NCBI GenBank assembly: GCA_035582835.1
Contig: JAYKAV010001000.1
Location: 3,797,721 to 3,861,720 of the forward strand
Origin: Phoebastria nigripes
Lineage: Eukaryota; Chordata; Aves; Procellariiformes; Diomedeidae
Direction of reading: 5' to 3'
Length of the DNA: 64,000 nt
Part shown: positions 24,901 through 39,900 of the stretch, piece after piece
Layout: every line of letters begins with the position of its first letter
Numbering within the stretch: position 1 is the first letter of the stretch
The notes under the pieces: generated by a model
What the model saw: only the letters and a program-made list of their open reading frames with translations
Told to the model about the DNA's origin: nothing
The model's database searches: none
Program-made: the position numbers and the translations under genes

Positions 24901-27900
24901 TAGAAAATATTCTTAAAGTCCCCTGAAACAATAAATTGCAATTCTCATATATGCTTTCTTAAGGAACCTGGAAGAAGAACCGACAGTGTACTTAGACGGC
25001 ACTGGTTTTCTAAAGTTGAAATTTTAAGAAAGCACATAAATGAATTACGTATTTTTGTATGTTCTGAGTTGTTTTGGTTAGTGATTCTAGGATTTGCATG
25101 AATCAAGACTGCAGAAAATAGTCTATAATTTTGATGAATTACTGATGTTTTTCCTGTCCAATTTCTTTCATCAGTGTTGCTAGTAACAATCCTTGTAGTG
25201 GAAGGGATTGCCGTTGCACAGAAGACACAAGGTACAATTTTGGTTTGATGATTTTCTTTCAAAAAATGTAACCATTTTATAATTTTTAATTAAGCAATAC
25301 AAGTGAAAGAAAGTATTTGTCTTCTGGTATTAACAGCTCTTGAATTACCAATATGAACTCCAGTATTTTCCTTTTTCCCTGTATTTACTGCATTTTTTTC
25401 CGACTGAACAAAGCCATCCAGTCATAAAGAACATGGACGTTCACTTACCCAGTTAAAATTCTATGGGTTTAGACCTTAAAGGTAGAAAAAAACACCACGG
25501 AAATTCATGTTTTCTGTATCTGACAACAACCTTTTCAAATAGTCCACCCACAAACATTTTTGAAGACTGCTGAGTGGGGAAGGCATCAGTTTCACAAACC
25601 TTATTTTCTCATATGTGGGATTAACCCACAAATAGGAGAGAAGAATTCCTTGAACTGACACCTACAGAATTTCCTTGAACAATTTCTGCAGGAGAGACTA
25701 AGTTTTCACCCCCATAAATCAAAAAGCTGCCAAGATACCAGAGTGGAAGGTGATGTAATTTACTGGAGGCAGCTAAGACCTGTATCAACATGGACTCCCT
25801 CTCAAAGGTCTGCAAAGAAAAACTGCATAAATATAAATAACATTATGAGAGCACCCTGTGAGATTTAGGAAGAATCTAGCAGAAACCACATATCCTGTGT
25901 CTTATTCTCTCCAGTTCTGCTGATATCAAGGAGAAGGGTCAAAGGTACTTAAGAAGAACGTCAGAGAGATCATACTATTTCCAACTCCTTTCTCCTTGGA
26001 TAAGGAAATCTGAACTTACAAAGCTCCTGCAAATGGTCTAGGGTGGTGCGCTAGCTTAGTAAACTGCATAATCTCAATCAAGGATCATATTTCCCTGTAC
26101 ACCCAGAAGACGACCTTTGATCTTAAATGAGACTCTTAGCTACCAATGCAATCTACCTATTGCTAGTAATTTGATTAAGTATCATTGCTGTATTTAGTGT
26201 ATTTACATATTATAATTCATTCTCTTATAAGCATTCTGTATTCCAACAAATTATTGTAAGTAGATATTCAATCTGAGAGCCATGTACTTCAGTATGCTCT
26301 GGAATCCGGGCCAAAAATAGTAAAAGCTAACAAATATTTTGGATTATATTTGCATAGGAATGGACATAAGCCATAAAATAATGCTGCTGTATTGGCAGCC
26401 ACTGTGACTATTTGACTTAGAAAGAAGAGCATCAAAAAATCTAAACTGACTTGGGTAAAAAAAAATTACTCCCTCTTTTCCCTTCCCAAGGATTACTGGA
26501 CATATTTGATATTCAAAAACTCTGATCTCTTTAGGATATACCACATCATTAAATTAAACATAAGATTTTCCTAGCTAGATATTAACAAGTGGTATATAAG
26601 GGGGGTTTCAACCAAAATAAATGACTTTCTTCTTTTATAGGATATGCATTTTGTCAGTGTTTTACTTTTGCAAAATCAAATTTGCATGCTTGCAGGAGAA
26701 ATTTATTTGATCACTTTTTTTTTCGCTTAAGGTGGGCAAAATTTTGGAGTGAATCGCATTCCTCCTACCCAGTGTGACAATTGGGTACGGACAAGTAATG
26801 GAGGACATTTTGCTTCACCAAACTACCCTAACATGTACCCACCAAATCAAGAGTGCATCTATATCTTAGAAGGTACATGCTGTATTTCTGTTTTGTTGTG
26901 TTGTAATCCTNCTGTTAAATGGATAATCTTGAACTGTTAAAACTGTGTCATTTTACTATACTGTCATGTATTGTATAGCCATACTGGCAATATAATCAGT
27001 TCTGCAGTCATTTGGTTGAACAAGAAGCTAAATTTGCTCTCTGAAGTAATAGTAACAAATTAATAGAAAATGCAAACATTCAGGAATTAGCTATATGGAA
27101 TAAGACATACCATCACAGCCAGAAAAAGCAGCATCAGATCTACTGTAATCTGTGAAGGCACAGAACTATTAAGATAAAAATTGTAGCTTGTTATCTTAAT
27201 ATCTCTTCCAGTATTGCTAATAATAAACTGCAAAAGATGGTTGAAGACTATATTCTGTCTATCTCACAAGCAGATAATCTTTATGCTGTCCTTTATTAAT
27301 AAAAAAGACACATCTGACTGCCATAGCAGTGTACTAAAAATATGGAGATTTGTTAGCACTGCTGAGGTCACTATTAAAATTATGTGATGAGGACAAAAAA
27401 TTTTCATTAACTAGAATAAAACCACATTCCAATGAGAATATCTTNGATAAAGGCTGCAAGACTTGGGACACATTAATTATTTTTTCCTCTTATTAGAATG
27501 CACCCAAAACCCACTGAAGTCAGCTAAAAACATTAGTCAGCTTAATCATCAGATTCATATCAATTAATGGAAATATTTCAAGTAATATGTTTCAGTGAGT
27601 TTTTATTTGTACAGTATAGCACTGGTTCATAGACACCCTCATTTTCGCTTGTATGCATGCACATCTGAAGTTTTGCATCTTCCCTGCCAGTGAAGGCACT
27701 GGAGAGCAGATATCCTGTCCAGCTTCAGAGTTCGGACAGACCAGATCCATTGCTGGATCTGCCTTGTGCAAGGTAGTTTCCGTGGGGCACGGAATCGGTT
27801 TCCACGCCTCTGTCCTCACCGTCCTTATACAGAAACATTATGGGTACCTGAGTGAGACAAAGGCCCTCCACAATTTCTAGCTAAGATATGGTCCTTCCTG

Positions 27901-30900
27901 CAGACCACTACCAATATGTGCAAACAGCTACGAATGTTTTTAACTCATGTGTAAGTAAGGCGTAAGGTCTAAACAGAGTGTTGAGACATATAAGTAAATC
28001 CTTTTTGCATTCAGAAGAAGCAGACAGCACGTGATTCTTTAATGCTGTCATTCCAGATACCAATTAGTATCTGAAAGTTCACGTAGCTCAATACATGACA
28101 AGAACAAGAAACACTAAAGCTATTCATACAATATAAAGTGACGGTTCCAAACTACAGATGTGAAAGTCTAGTCACAAAGTAGCCATAGCTGCATCTCATC
28201 AGGATTTAGGGGTCTGATCCAAATCCTGATGTTAGGCTGTCACTGGTCAGACTTACCAACATCTGCAGTCGTCTGCATATTAATAAAATATATGAAGCAT
28301 TTACACTTCTCTGAATATTCTAATAAAAGACGTCTCCTGCCAAAGGATCTGCAAATTTGGGCTTAATGTTTAGGAAATATACCAGTGAGTAGTTCTTTGT
28401 ATCTTCTTCTTTTCCATTCTTTCTGCATCCCTCAATGGGGAATGCAGTTTTGTCCTTTTTTATGTACTTTGCTTTCACAGAACACTGGTTTTAATTTATA
28501 TCTTCATATTAAAAGTTGTTTGTATATCTTGGCATATATGTTAATATCTGCTACATGTGCTGCATTAAATTTATGTCATCTCTGAATGTTCAACAATAAA
28601 GATCAGCAAGCAACAGAATTCCATAAAATTCCATGAAAATGTATCTTCTACACAAGCATTTTTTAAATTTTTATTACAGTGTATCTGAGTTTTTGTAGCA
28701 GACTGCCAGATGTATTTTGAGAAGTTTCCCGTCTCTTTTTCATCTTGCTGTTTTGGAGGCCTGTCACTTCATTATTTCATGTGTTCATGTGTTTTTTATA
28801 TAGATCTTCATTTAATCTTTTGCTCGATTTTTTATGTCTAGCTGCTCCACGACAAAGAATTGAGTTGACCTTTGATGAACCTTATTACATAGAACCCTCA
28901 TTTGAATGTCGGTTTGATCATCTGGAGGTTCGAGATGGACCTTTTGGTTTCTCCCCTCTCATTAATCGTTACTGTGGTCTGAAAAGTCCTGCACTAATTA
29001 GATCAACAGGGAGATTTATGTGGATCAAGTTTACTTCTGATGAAGAGCTGGAAGGAAAGGGATTTCAAGCAAAGTACTCATTTATACCAGGTAAAGATGC
29101 CTAAAACTGACCGAGCTGACCATCTGCTCCCATGGAACTCTGTGGATGTGTTTTTGCTGGCAGTCTAGAGCTGTATTTCATAAGTGCTTATGAAGGCAAA
29201 GTGACAATGCGATAGTTACAGTCTCAGTCCTGCTAATCCTACAGCACACTTGACTAAAACCACTTTGGAAAATTGACTGAAGGGAATTATAGGTCTATAG
29301 TTTGCTAGTGAAGAAGTCAGTTGATCTTGTTCATGCTGAAGGGCTTTAGCAACTTCCTTCTTTGTTACTCTAACTTGTACCAGTTTCACCAGTGGTAGTA
29401 ATGGAAAGAGCATTTATGTAGACAAATAGCTGGCGTTTTCAACAAGCCTGTCTTCTAGGAATATACGACACTATGACAAAAACACCTGAAGCAAATCTAC
29501 AATAGCACTTCCAGCCACATGCAAAACATTTTAAATCTCCATTCTGAAAAGCCAGAGGAAATATCTATACAGTCCAAGCATCAGCTTTCAGTATAACTAG
29601 ATTCCCTCAAACCACAGGCTCGGACNATAGAATTGTTCTTTGCTCAAAGTACGGTGTAGTTTACAGCGTATGAAGGAGAGGATAATATGCTGACAGTGCC
29701 TTTAGACAAACAAAAAGCACATCTGCTCTGTGGGGCCACTTAAAACTGGCAGGGCGTTCTTTTTACAAGAAAATTTGACGTGATGTCCTTGTGCAATGCT
29801 TGACTGCTGTACTTCATAGATACTATACGTGTAGTTATCAGCATTTTATTGTCCTTTGGGACAAACTCTTTAATGTCATCTTTACCCAACTAGTCTTTAC
29901 CCCGACAGCACATGAAAACACTATACATGATTATGTATTACTGCTTATAGAACTGTATACCTTGCTAGGGATTTAGACTTGGAAACTCTTCAGATTAACA
30001 TGGTGGCCAGTCCACTGGGAATAACATGCAAAATGTTTTCATAGGGACAGTACTTACGCATTTTGCCATGTCCATTTCCAAAGCCATTTCGTTAACAACA
30101 CTTTCAAAACTAGCTTAGCCTAGTTCCAGTCTGGAACTTTACATATACATTTAAACTGTATATTATTTTCACAGTAGATTGCAGCAACTGAAGGACTGAT
30201 ATGTTTCTTTCCTTTTCTTTCCTCTACATTTATATAGAGTGTGGTAAAATATTTTGGGATTGTGAGAATGCCAGGGGACGTGCACGTACACCCCCACTTC
30301 ATTAAAAAAATCAGTTCACAAAGAAGGTTGAAAATTTCTTGCAGAATTTTGCATATAGTGATCATAGATTTCACTATAGGTAACTAAAACAGAGGAGGGC
30401 AAAGAAGGCATTTTCTCAACTGTACTGAGTCTTAAGCTCAGGACTGAGGCATTTTAGGGGAAGTGATAAACTCCCTATACAGAAAAACATTTAGAGGACC
30501 ACAGAAAGAGCCAAATTCTGGAACTTCGTTTGGAAAATAATTTTGTACAAAACACGCATGCACTTTTGCATGAACTAGTGCTTCCTTTGCATAGACTAAC
30601 ATTTCACACACATACACACACTATGATTTGCATGATTTCTGTGGTGATTTTCTATGCCACAGCTGCAAATGGGTGAATGTAAGTCTTGGACATCCCAGCC
30701 CATTACAGACTCATTTTTAGCCAAGCCCTAGTCCCAGTAAAGTCAAGTACCATCAGTTAACCATTATGAAAAAAAGTATATTCTTAACTTGCTAGTAGTA
30801 TGCATGCAGTATACTACTACAGTATATACTACAGATACATACACTACCTATACATCATATTTAGAAGAGAGAAGATAGAGGAGCAATCAAGGTGAAATTC

Positions 30901-33900
30901 TGCCTTCATAAACAATGTCTAGAACTGTGCTACCTGGCTTAATAGAAGAGGCATGGGTACCCAAGGAAAAAGTATCTTTAGTATTGAACTGTCCTTCTTT
31001 ATAGTCTCTATTAATAGCAATTAGCAATTTCAAAGTGTTGATATATTCTACTAAACTTCAAATTGTTCAGAACTAGACAGACAGCAATCTGATAAAAATG
31101 ATGCGCACAGAAAGATCCCCTGTACTCTTGTGGAGCTCCAGTGATTTCAGTGAAAACTGGCATCGTTAAATTCAGAATGTAATGTAGGAACAAAATAGCC
31201 AATAGTAATTTTTGGTGTTATGCTGGAAATCTGAGCTGTCAGTATAGAATTACCTTATTCAGATAAGGTCAATCTTTGTGGAATAATGTTATCATCTAAA
31301 AAAAATTTGTCTCTGTACCCTCCAATCAATTCAGTAAACTTTCTGGCAATTTTTATTGTGACATAATAAAAAAAGGACATAATCTTCAGATTATACTAAA
31401 CCTTGAAGTGATTCTCAATCATTGATAGCCCCTGTGATTCATGACTTCTTTCTATTACAGATCCTGACTTCACTTACCTAGGAGGTATTTTAAATCCCAT
31501 CCCAGGTCTAGTATTACAGTAACAATTTCTTTATACATGAAATTTTAAATTAATATCATATTGCATTTGACAGCAAGGTTTATGTTCTCTCTAGACTGCC
31601 AATTTGAGCTCTCGGGAGCCGATGGAATAGTACGTTCCAGTCAAGTAGAACAAGAAGGAAAAACAAAACCGGGACAAGCAGTTGACTGCATATGGACAAT
31701 TAAAGCTACTCCAAATGCTAAGGTGGGTTTCATTCATATCATTCAGCATATAATGGGTTTCCAAGACACTAGTAACAGGTAATAGTCACTAGCTGTGATT
31801 TGCATAATGTCTCACTGGAATGAATTATGTATCAGTGGTTTAGGAAATCCACATAGAGGATTGTTTCTGAAATTAAACTTATACAGCAAGTCCACAGTGT
31901 TGTCTTCCTATTATTTGAAATTTAAAATACAAAATAACTGTGGATACTGTTTAAGCAACAATTTTCAAGGGCATTTGACTTGGACTTTGGTTTTATTGGA
32001 AGACCGCAGGCAAAAATGCTGGCTAACAGCTTTGATAAATTCCAGTAAATCTTGCTGCCATGGTTTAAAATTTTGCTGCCAGTGGTTCTATTGGAGAACT
32101 TGGTTCTGTTCAAAGTCAACAGAACACGTACCTGCTCCTCCCCAGTCTAATTCACAATCCAGCACCTTAAAACCCACTTTCATCAGCAGTCTGAGCTAAA
32201 ATGAAAGGCTTTACCTGGAAACAGCTGAGGAATTACCACTTTTGTCTAGCTATAGGATCACATCCTCTTGAAGTGCCAAAATAAAATTTGCTAGAGCTTT
32301 TCTGCCCAAGCTCTAAAGGGGCATATTAGCTGTTCGAGCCAAAAATCAGCGTTAGTTACCTAGGTACTTGATATTTATGATTGTGCCTGCAGAACTAGAG
32401 ACTGCTTACGAAGACATCACTATCTTACGCTCATTAAAAACAACTTGAGCTTTATTGTGGGGCAGAGAGAACGATAAAATCCTATTCATAATTCCAAAAT
32501 ATAATAGCTATAGCCTGTTTAAAAAAAAACCACAACAGCTATATGTTTCAGAATCATATACTTGTTAATTACTTGTGAGTTGCACTGAAGAATATGTATT
32601 TTTTTCTGCATATAGCATACACATCTGTAATTTTGCTTCTGTATGTGTATTAAAGCACATACCACTGCTTGCATGTACATAAAAATTAAAAAATATTTTT
32701 AAGCAGTAGCTGCCAAGATGACAAATCTACTCTATGCCTTCTTACACACTCCTAATAGTTAACTAAGCAGCCCTATTCACCAACTTCCAAATTAGTTCTA
32801 AAACAGCAACCTAAAAGATGGTAATAAGAGGACAGGACAAGAAAGAAACTAAAACTCCATTAATATATTTGAGCCTTTGAGGAAGTGACTCAACTCCCAA
32901 GAGCCCTATACTAGTCTAAGTAATAGTAGCAGTTCTTCCAGAAACAATAATAAAACCATTTTCTCTCTACATTGCCACTTCAGTGCACCAGGTCTTACGC
33001 TTAAGTATTTTAATAAATTATTGAATGTTGCCAGAAGGCAGAGTTATAGTTGGGTCAGTCCTGAGATTACATCATCATCCTAAATTATTGAGTTAAAACA
33101 TTACAGAAAAATAATTCTTAGTATTCTGACAGTGGTTTCTCAAGCTTCAATTCTGGCAGAATTATGATGATAAAATCCATTAGATTTGATATGGTGCAGT
33201 CTCTTGAGAAAAATAAGCATAGACATTTTTAATTTCCTCAATTTGATTTTGTAATAAAAATAGATTTTTAAAACTGACACAACTGCAGCAATGAAAGGAT
33301 TTTTAAAATCTGCATAACAGATATTTAATAAATTACCTCCAGATTTCAGAAAATTACTAGAATAATCAATATAATCTAAGAATGAGGACCTTTTATATTT
33401 ACTTGCCTAACACACTAACCAGAAGGAGCTTTTGCAGAGCTGAGCTCTTTCAGTGGAATTATTCCTTTGTTTTCATACACAGAATAGCTCTACTAAAAGT
33501 GTGCTAATTTATTTTTAGCTTCCATTGTAATTTCACAGCAGATATATAAAGTCAATCATTAAATGAAAATACTATCTCTTAGCCCAAATACTAGCGCTTA
33601 CAGCTCACACCCATGTTTGTGAGATAAGACATCAATGGAAGACAGGTTCTCAACGTAGCTGGGAATTTCCGGCAGTAAATCGAACAAAGGCAGGAGAAAA
33701 AAGGAAAAAAAAAAAAAAAAAAAAAATATATATATATACTGAAAATCACAAAACAGCGAGATGCAGCATGAGATAATATGGCACAGGCTGCACCTTTTCA
33801 CAGAACGTGCAAGGGGAGACAGTGCTGGCAACCTGCCTCTGGAAAACACTGGAAAGGAAGAGCCAGGGTGTAGAAGTGTCACCTGTCTTTTACTGTGCTC

Positions 33901-36900
33901 TTTTACTGTGTTTCGATAGAGCCTGTTAAGTGTATGTGGGGGGTATCTTTTTTTCCCACACACAAAGGTGGTTGGTTTTGTTTTAGTGAATTCTTTAAAA
34001 TTCAGTTTTAAAAGGCTTCGGCACTAGCTGAGGTTAAAAGCGAGATATGGCAAAAGGGCAGAAAAATAGGTAATATAACAGTAGTAAGCGTGGTATTCCT
34101 CTACCCTGTCTTCCCTGCTTCACAAACTAAACAAGAGTTTGAGATTCTTGTCATTAGGCAGATGCATGAAAAACTGCACTGTGCAAAAGGTCTTTAGCAT
34201 CCATAGTATCAGCTGGAGAGGTAATTGTAAACTGTACTCAAAATGCATACAGTCTAGACCCAAGCTTATCTGAGGAACATGCTGAAGATCTCACGGATGG
34301 AGGAGGAGCACCTCTTCTCCCATGGAGCAGGAGACCTCAGCCTCCACATGGATAGATTTCTTCTCTGTCAAAATAATGGCTGAGGAATTTTTAAAGTTTA
34401 AAGATGGACTTTGCAGCATGCTTAGGTGGCTTAGTTACATATCTCATCAACTTTCACTAGAATTTTGAGAATTCCAATAGAACCATTCAAGAGATTAAAA
34501 AGCCCTATGATCTTTTCATGTAATTCTAACTGAATCACAATCTTGCACAAGTTTCCTGCTCCAGCAAAATAAATGATTTACTTACTCTTCAAGTGCCATC
34601 TTGGTCTTCTAATTTCCTTGCTGCATATGTTCTACCACATACGCTGCCTTCTCTTGGATTAGATTTCTACTTTTGGAGGAATTAAGATTGGCTTAAATTT
34701 ACTAACTCTTCCTAGATAGCCAGCTTACTTTTCTCCTGCTTCCATTTTTATTCAAATTACTCCTGACTTCATGGTTTATGTCTTCCATAACACTGCTCTG
34801 GTTCAGTAATTAGCTTTCATTCTGAAGCAACAAATTTTAATTTCCTTATTTTACTTCAGAGCTTTTCTGGCGAGACTCCTTCCCTTATACTTTAACATTG
34901 TTTTTATGAATTAAAAAGAAAGAAAAGAGAACAGTCAAAATACCATTAAAATTCTTGCAGCACATTTATGTGTTTCTTGCGTCTCTTCTAGAGTAATAGA
35001 CTGCACATTTAGCAAGAGCTGCTTAGGGCTTTCTTCAAGCAAGTGTGTTGCTTTTTACTTTTTTTTCCAAGGGGAGCAGAAATATATCAGAGTAAATTAT
35101 TAAGTAAAAATTGTTTTGGAGAGGGGGGAGAAGTGAAACAGATACTTCAGACAAATGTCAAGTAATCCTCCACATTGACATTTAATGAGAAAATGTAAGT
35201 TTAAAAGTGTTGTGAATTGGGAGTTACGCATATGTGTAAGGGGACAAAACATCTTATTCAAGATTTGCTAAGAAAGAAAACTGTCTTCTCTGTATTACTT
35301 TTCCTAGAGACATTAATTTCTCTTTTCTAACAGATTTATTTGCGATTTCTCGACTATCAAATGGAGCATTCAAATGAATGCAAAAGAAACTTTGTTGCTG
35401 TATATGATGGAAGTAGTTCTATTGAAAACCTGAAGGCAAAGTTTTGCAGCACCGTAGCAAATGATGTCACGCTGCAGACTGGGACAGGTGTGGTACGAAT
35501 GTGGGCAGATGAAGGCAGTAGACTAAGCAGATTCAGAATGCTGTTCACTTCATTTGTGGATCGTAAGTAGATTTTAAAGTGCCTATTCTCCTGGTATCAG
35601 GGTACTTCAGGTATTTTAGGAAAAGCATCAGCTATATATTATGCAGCAGGAACACACAAAAAAGGTTGTTTCTGTTTCCGTCACATACTAGCAGGTAAAT
35701 TAAATGCTTGCTTTATTACCGTTATAAGCATGGTTCCTGAAGAAAGGCTTTCCTCCATTCTTAAAAAGTTTATTTTTCATTTGAATTCAGTAATCATACA
35801 GCCCTTCTCAAAANGAGTTCTACAAATGAGCACAGACTTACTTAAAAAGACAGCAATGGGACTGAAGAGTGCTCTCCCACTAGCCCCCATCTTCCAGTTC
35901 CCTGCCAGATACCACAACAGACGCTTCTCAAGCCCACACTGGATGTTCAGAAGGCTAGAAAACACGTGTGACCCTGCAGAGTCTGGATCTTCTTCCTATC
36001 CACAGCCATACCTTCAATTTTGGATCTGGAACTACACCCACTCCAACTACACCTAAGCTGCTACCTCCTTCTCAGCCGCATGTGGCTCTAAATGATTCCA
36101 CACGTGCTCCCTTAGCAAAGCCCAGTTGTGTTCCACAACCATGGATAAGCAGTTAAATTAAAATTTATTTAAGAAGGCTATATTAAAAGCAGAGCTGTAA
36201 ATGCAATCTGGATTTCTGTTTGGATTCCATAGCCTGGGTTAGAGATAGTCTTTATTCTCATTGTAAATTAAGATGTTTCTTGAAAGCATGCTTTTTGTGA
36301 GATTTTCTTCTAAAGTGCTTTCTCTCTGAACTTAATGGAATTTTGTTGCCTCGCATATTTACAAAGGACGACATTGTCCACATTGCCGAACCTGAAAATT
36401 AGCGGCATCTTCAGTGCAAAAGTAGACTAAGTTTAGAACTGCAGATCAGATCTGAGATACATAGGGAGAGCTGAATAAAACATATCTGCCACTTCAGGAA
36501 ATCAGACCTATGCTTGTGCTAGAGGTTTTCAAAAAGTTCTGCTTGAAGAATAAATAATACAGATTTGCTGTCAAAGAAATAACTTTTTTGACAGAACTAA
36601 CATGTCTGTAGCCAGTCCTGAAAGGGAGCTTGGTCACCACCTTGCAAAAAACTTCAGGTTACAGGTAACAAGTAGATTTTATATTCTCTTCCATAAAACA
36701 GTAAAGTTTAACGCAGGAGAAAAGTTACTTTCCGTAAAACAATCTTTCTAAAGTCACAGAGACTTGTGAGAGAAATAGCTTATTGCTTACTTTGCGTACA
36801 TGGTGGTAAGAATCAATTGCATGTTTCAAACTAGTCTATTGTTTAACCTACAATAGGCCTTTAATAAACTTTAGATATTGTGAATTTCAGTAAATATCAG

Positions 36901-39900
36901 TTTTAAGCACAACTTGCTTGCAAAATTTATAACTGCTTTTCCAGTAGCTTTTATTTCAATACAATTATTAATATTAGTGACAGTGCAAGTTATTCCAGCT
37001 TTCAGTCTAGAAAACGCTATGAACTTTGCCAGAGAAATTATCCACTTGTATTATGGATATTGGAGTGGGTTTTTTGTTGTTGTTGAGTTTGGGGTTTGGG
37101 CGGGGGGGGGGGGGGGGGGTGAGTGCAAGAGGTTGAAACAGTAACTACTCCTAAAGCTAGATAACTTTCCAAACTTCCAATTTTAAAGCAACTCAAAAAA
37201 GTCATTGGCAGAAGAAAATCTGCAAAGGTACATGGTTATTCTTATTTATCTTCTAACCTGAGATACTGTCTTTCTTGGATAGGGTAATTCAAAAGTATGT
37301 GTCTGAAAAATGTTTCATGTATTTTTAAATAATCTAGTGATAAGCAATTTTTCTAACTGAAAAAAGAGAATCCATGCTTATCTTATTTTCAGATCGTTAA
37401 GCTATTTTTCTCTTCTACCTTACTAATGATTTGTAATTATATGAAGCCAACCATGAAAACAATCAATATTTCTGAAAAGATTTACATAAATGAACTAATT
37501 GTGCATGACAGTCACCTAACACACACCTAGTGCTGCTTGGAGATTTGACTAAGTAATTCAGCTAACAGCAATGTTAAAAATCAATATATTTGATTTCTGG
37601 CTTGATTCAATACATGAATAACGCTAGATATAAAGAACACTGTGAACATTGCACCAGTCTTAGGCAGCTCTTATGAGAAGAGTCCAGCTATGTCCTTGAA
37701 GTCCTGGACCAGAACTGATCAATCATTGTGACTTTTAGACTTTGTACTCCCCAAATAACAAACAAAAGGAAAATGAAGTCCATTTGTCCCGTCTTTATGA
37801 ACTTGTGAACAAAAGCCATCCCCCAAAAATGTTTAAGAGACTACACAGGAATGTAAAATAGAGACTGTGCTGGCAGATGGAGAAGGAGCAGCAGAATGCA
37901 TCATCCAAAAATACAGAAACATGAAAAAATTCCCCTGTTCAGGGAAATAAGAAAGGCAATGTGTCTTACATCATAATTCTTCCTCTGTGCCTCCAAAAGA
38001 ACTACAACTCCATACAGATCCATACTGAAACAACAGCAGATACATATGGATCCGTGACAACCACTCTGAACGCAAATTTCATAGATCCTCCTTTATCTCA
38101 CAGTCAGAAATATTTAGTAGATATTATAGCCTATTACATACATAGCCTTTTTAAGCTATTCTGTTTAAATGATGACCCTATTTATCCTTTATAAAGTAAA
38201 GCTTGCACAATCTTTCTTTCCAAATTCAGAAGGAAAAACTACCTAAGTCTTTTCTCCCCACATGTGCTAATAAGGCCAAAAGCCTTTTATTTTGTAGTCT
38301 ACATCATGAACATTCTCGTTTTAACTATTAGCCTTTCTCCCATTATATATGTATAATGGTTAGAAATGTTGAGCACATCTTCCTGTTTCTATGAATTGCT
38401 TTAGGTTGTCCAGGATACCTGTTTTCATATCTAGATTGATACTCTTGCATAAGTTTTAGCCTGTCATCATTTAGTCTCTCAGGGAGGTGTGAATCCCTTT
38501 GGAATTTAATTGCAGCATAATTTCATGCTTACATCATGATGTATCATGATTTCATATGATGCTTACAGAATAATGTTTACATTGTGCCTGAAACCATTAA
38601 TGATGTGAATTGCCTTAGCATCCACTCTTGATACATTGTAGGTGATAGTTTGGCACACCGACAACACAACAACCAGGTTCCTTTATATTTTCTTTCCTAA
38701 ACAGTAGCAGTTGGTGAAACAATTAAAGACATAGTTAAGTCTGAATGTAGGAAAATGTTCGATTTTATTCTTCCATTTACCAGGTAATTGCATGGTTGAA
38801 CTTAAAAAAAAAGTCCCACTTAATCATGTCCCACTGAAAAATGGTTTGGCCCTTGAAATAAAGTGGGCATAAAACATTCTTGAAAAAAGGCTGTTGATTT
38901 AGAAACCTAACTAGAAGTCTCTCTGATCGGAGAGGATCAAGGAGAGCAGGTTTCCTAGGACCATATGCAGTCAGTTGCTGAACATCTCCAAGGATGGAGA
39001 CTCCACAACCACTCAGGGCAACCCATACCAGTCATGTCAGATGCTCCAAGTCGTTATCTTCATGCCATTTCCCTGGATCCCCCCATATCTCTCTTGTACT
39101 GGTGACCCCAGCACTGAGCATAGCACTCCAGATGTGGTCTCACCAGTGCTGAGCGGAGGGGAAGAATCACCTCCCTTGACCTAGTGGTAATGCTCTTCCT
39201 AATGCAGCTCAGGATGCTGTTGGCTTTTTTTGCTACAAGGGTGCATCACTGCCTCATGTTCCACTTTTTCTCCACAAGGACTTCCAAGTGTTTGTCTACA
39301 GAGCTGCTTTCCAGCTGGCTGGCCCTCAGCCTGTACACATATGTGGAGTTATTCCTCCGCAACTGCAGGACTTTGTATTTCCCCTTTGTTGAACTTTATG
39401 AGGTTCCTGTTGACCCATTTCTCCAGCCTGTCTCAAATGGCAGCACAACTGTCTGGTCTATCAGCCACTCGTCCCAGTTCTGTATCATCTACAAACTTGC
39501 TGAGGGTGCAGTCTGTCCTAACATCCAGGTCATTAATGAAGAGGTTAAACAGTGTTGGCCTCACTCTTGACCCCTGGGGTAGACCAATAGTGATGGCCTC
39601 CAGCTGGACTTTGTGCCTCTAATCACAACCCTTTAAGCCTCGCAGTTCAGTCAGTTTTCAGTCCACTGCACTGTCCTCCTATGTAGTCTGTACTTAATCA
39701 GTTTCTCTACAAGGATATTATGGGATACAATTTTGAAAGCCTTACTAAAAAGTCAGGATGTACAACATCCACTGCTCTCTCCTCATCTAAGCTAGTAATT
39801 TCATCATAGAAGGCAATCAGGTTGGTCAAGCATGATTTCCTCGTCTAAATCCATGCTGACTACTCCCAATGACCTTCTTACCCCTGATACATTTGGAAAT

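Larger units (their letters stand above)
12903..25174 (+). other. NETO2: NETO2 intron 1
   Basis: GT-AG intron of 12,272 nt, the longest of the gene. The first 450 nt are still CpG island; the rest is AT-rich. It holds an ancient antisense CR1 fragment (about 23621-24080), an 18-bp tandem duplication (17067-17102), a (TA)n near 19982-19995 and a short GGAA repeat (24352-24371). Several single-base Ns occur. No alternative exon is convincing. Confidence 0.88.

Noticed and set aside
33598..33963. 121-codon minus-strand open frame
   Set aside because: Its middle is the translation of the A22-(TA)n repeat (poly-Phe); no domain and no conservation evidence.
39184..39622. Plus-strand open frames of 128-130 codons
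   Set aside because: They are antisense readings of the CR1 copy, whose coding strand is minus.
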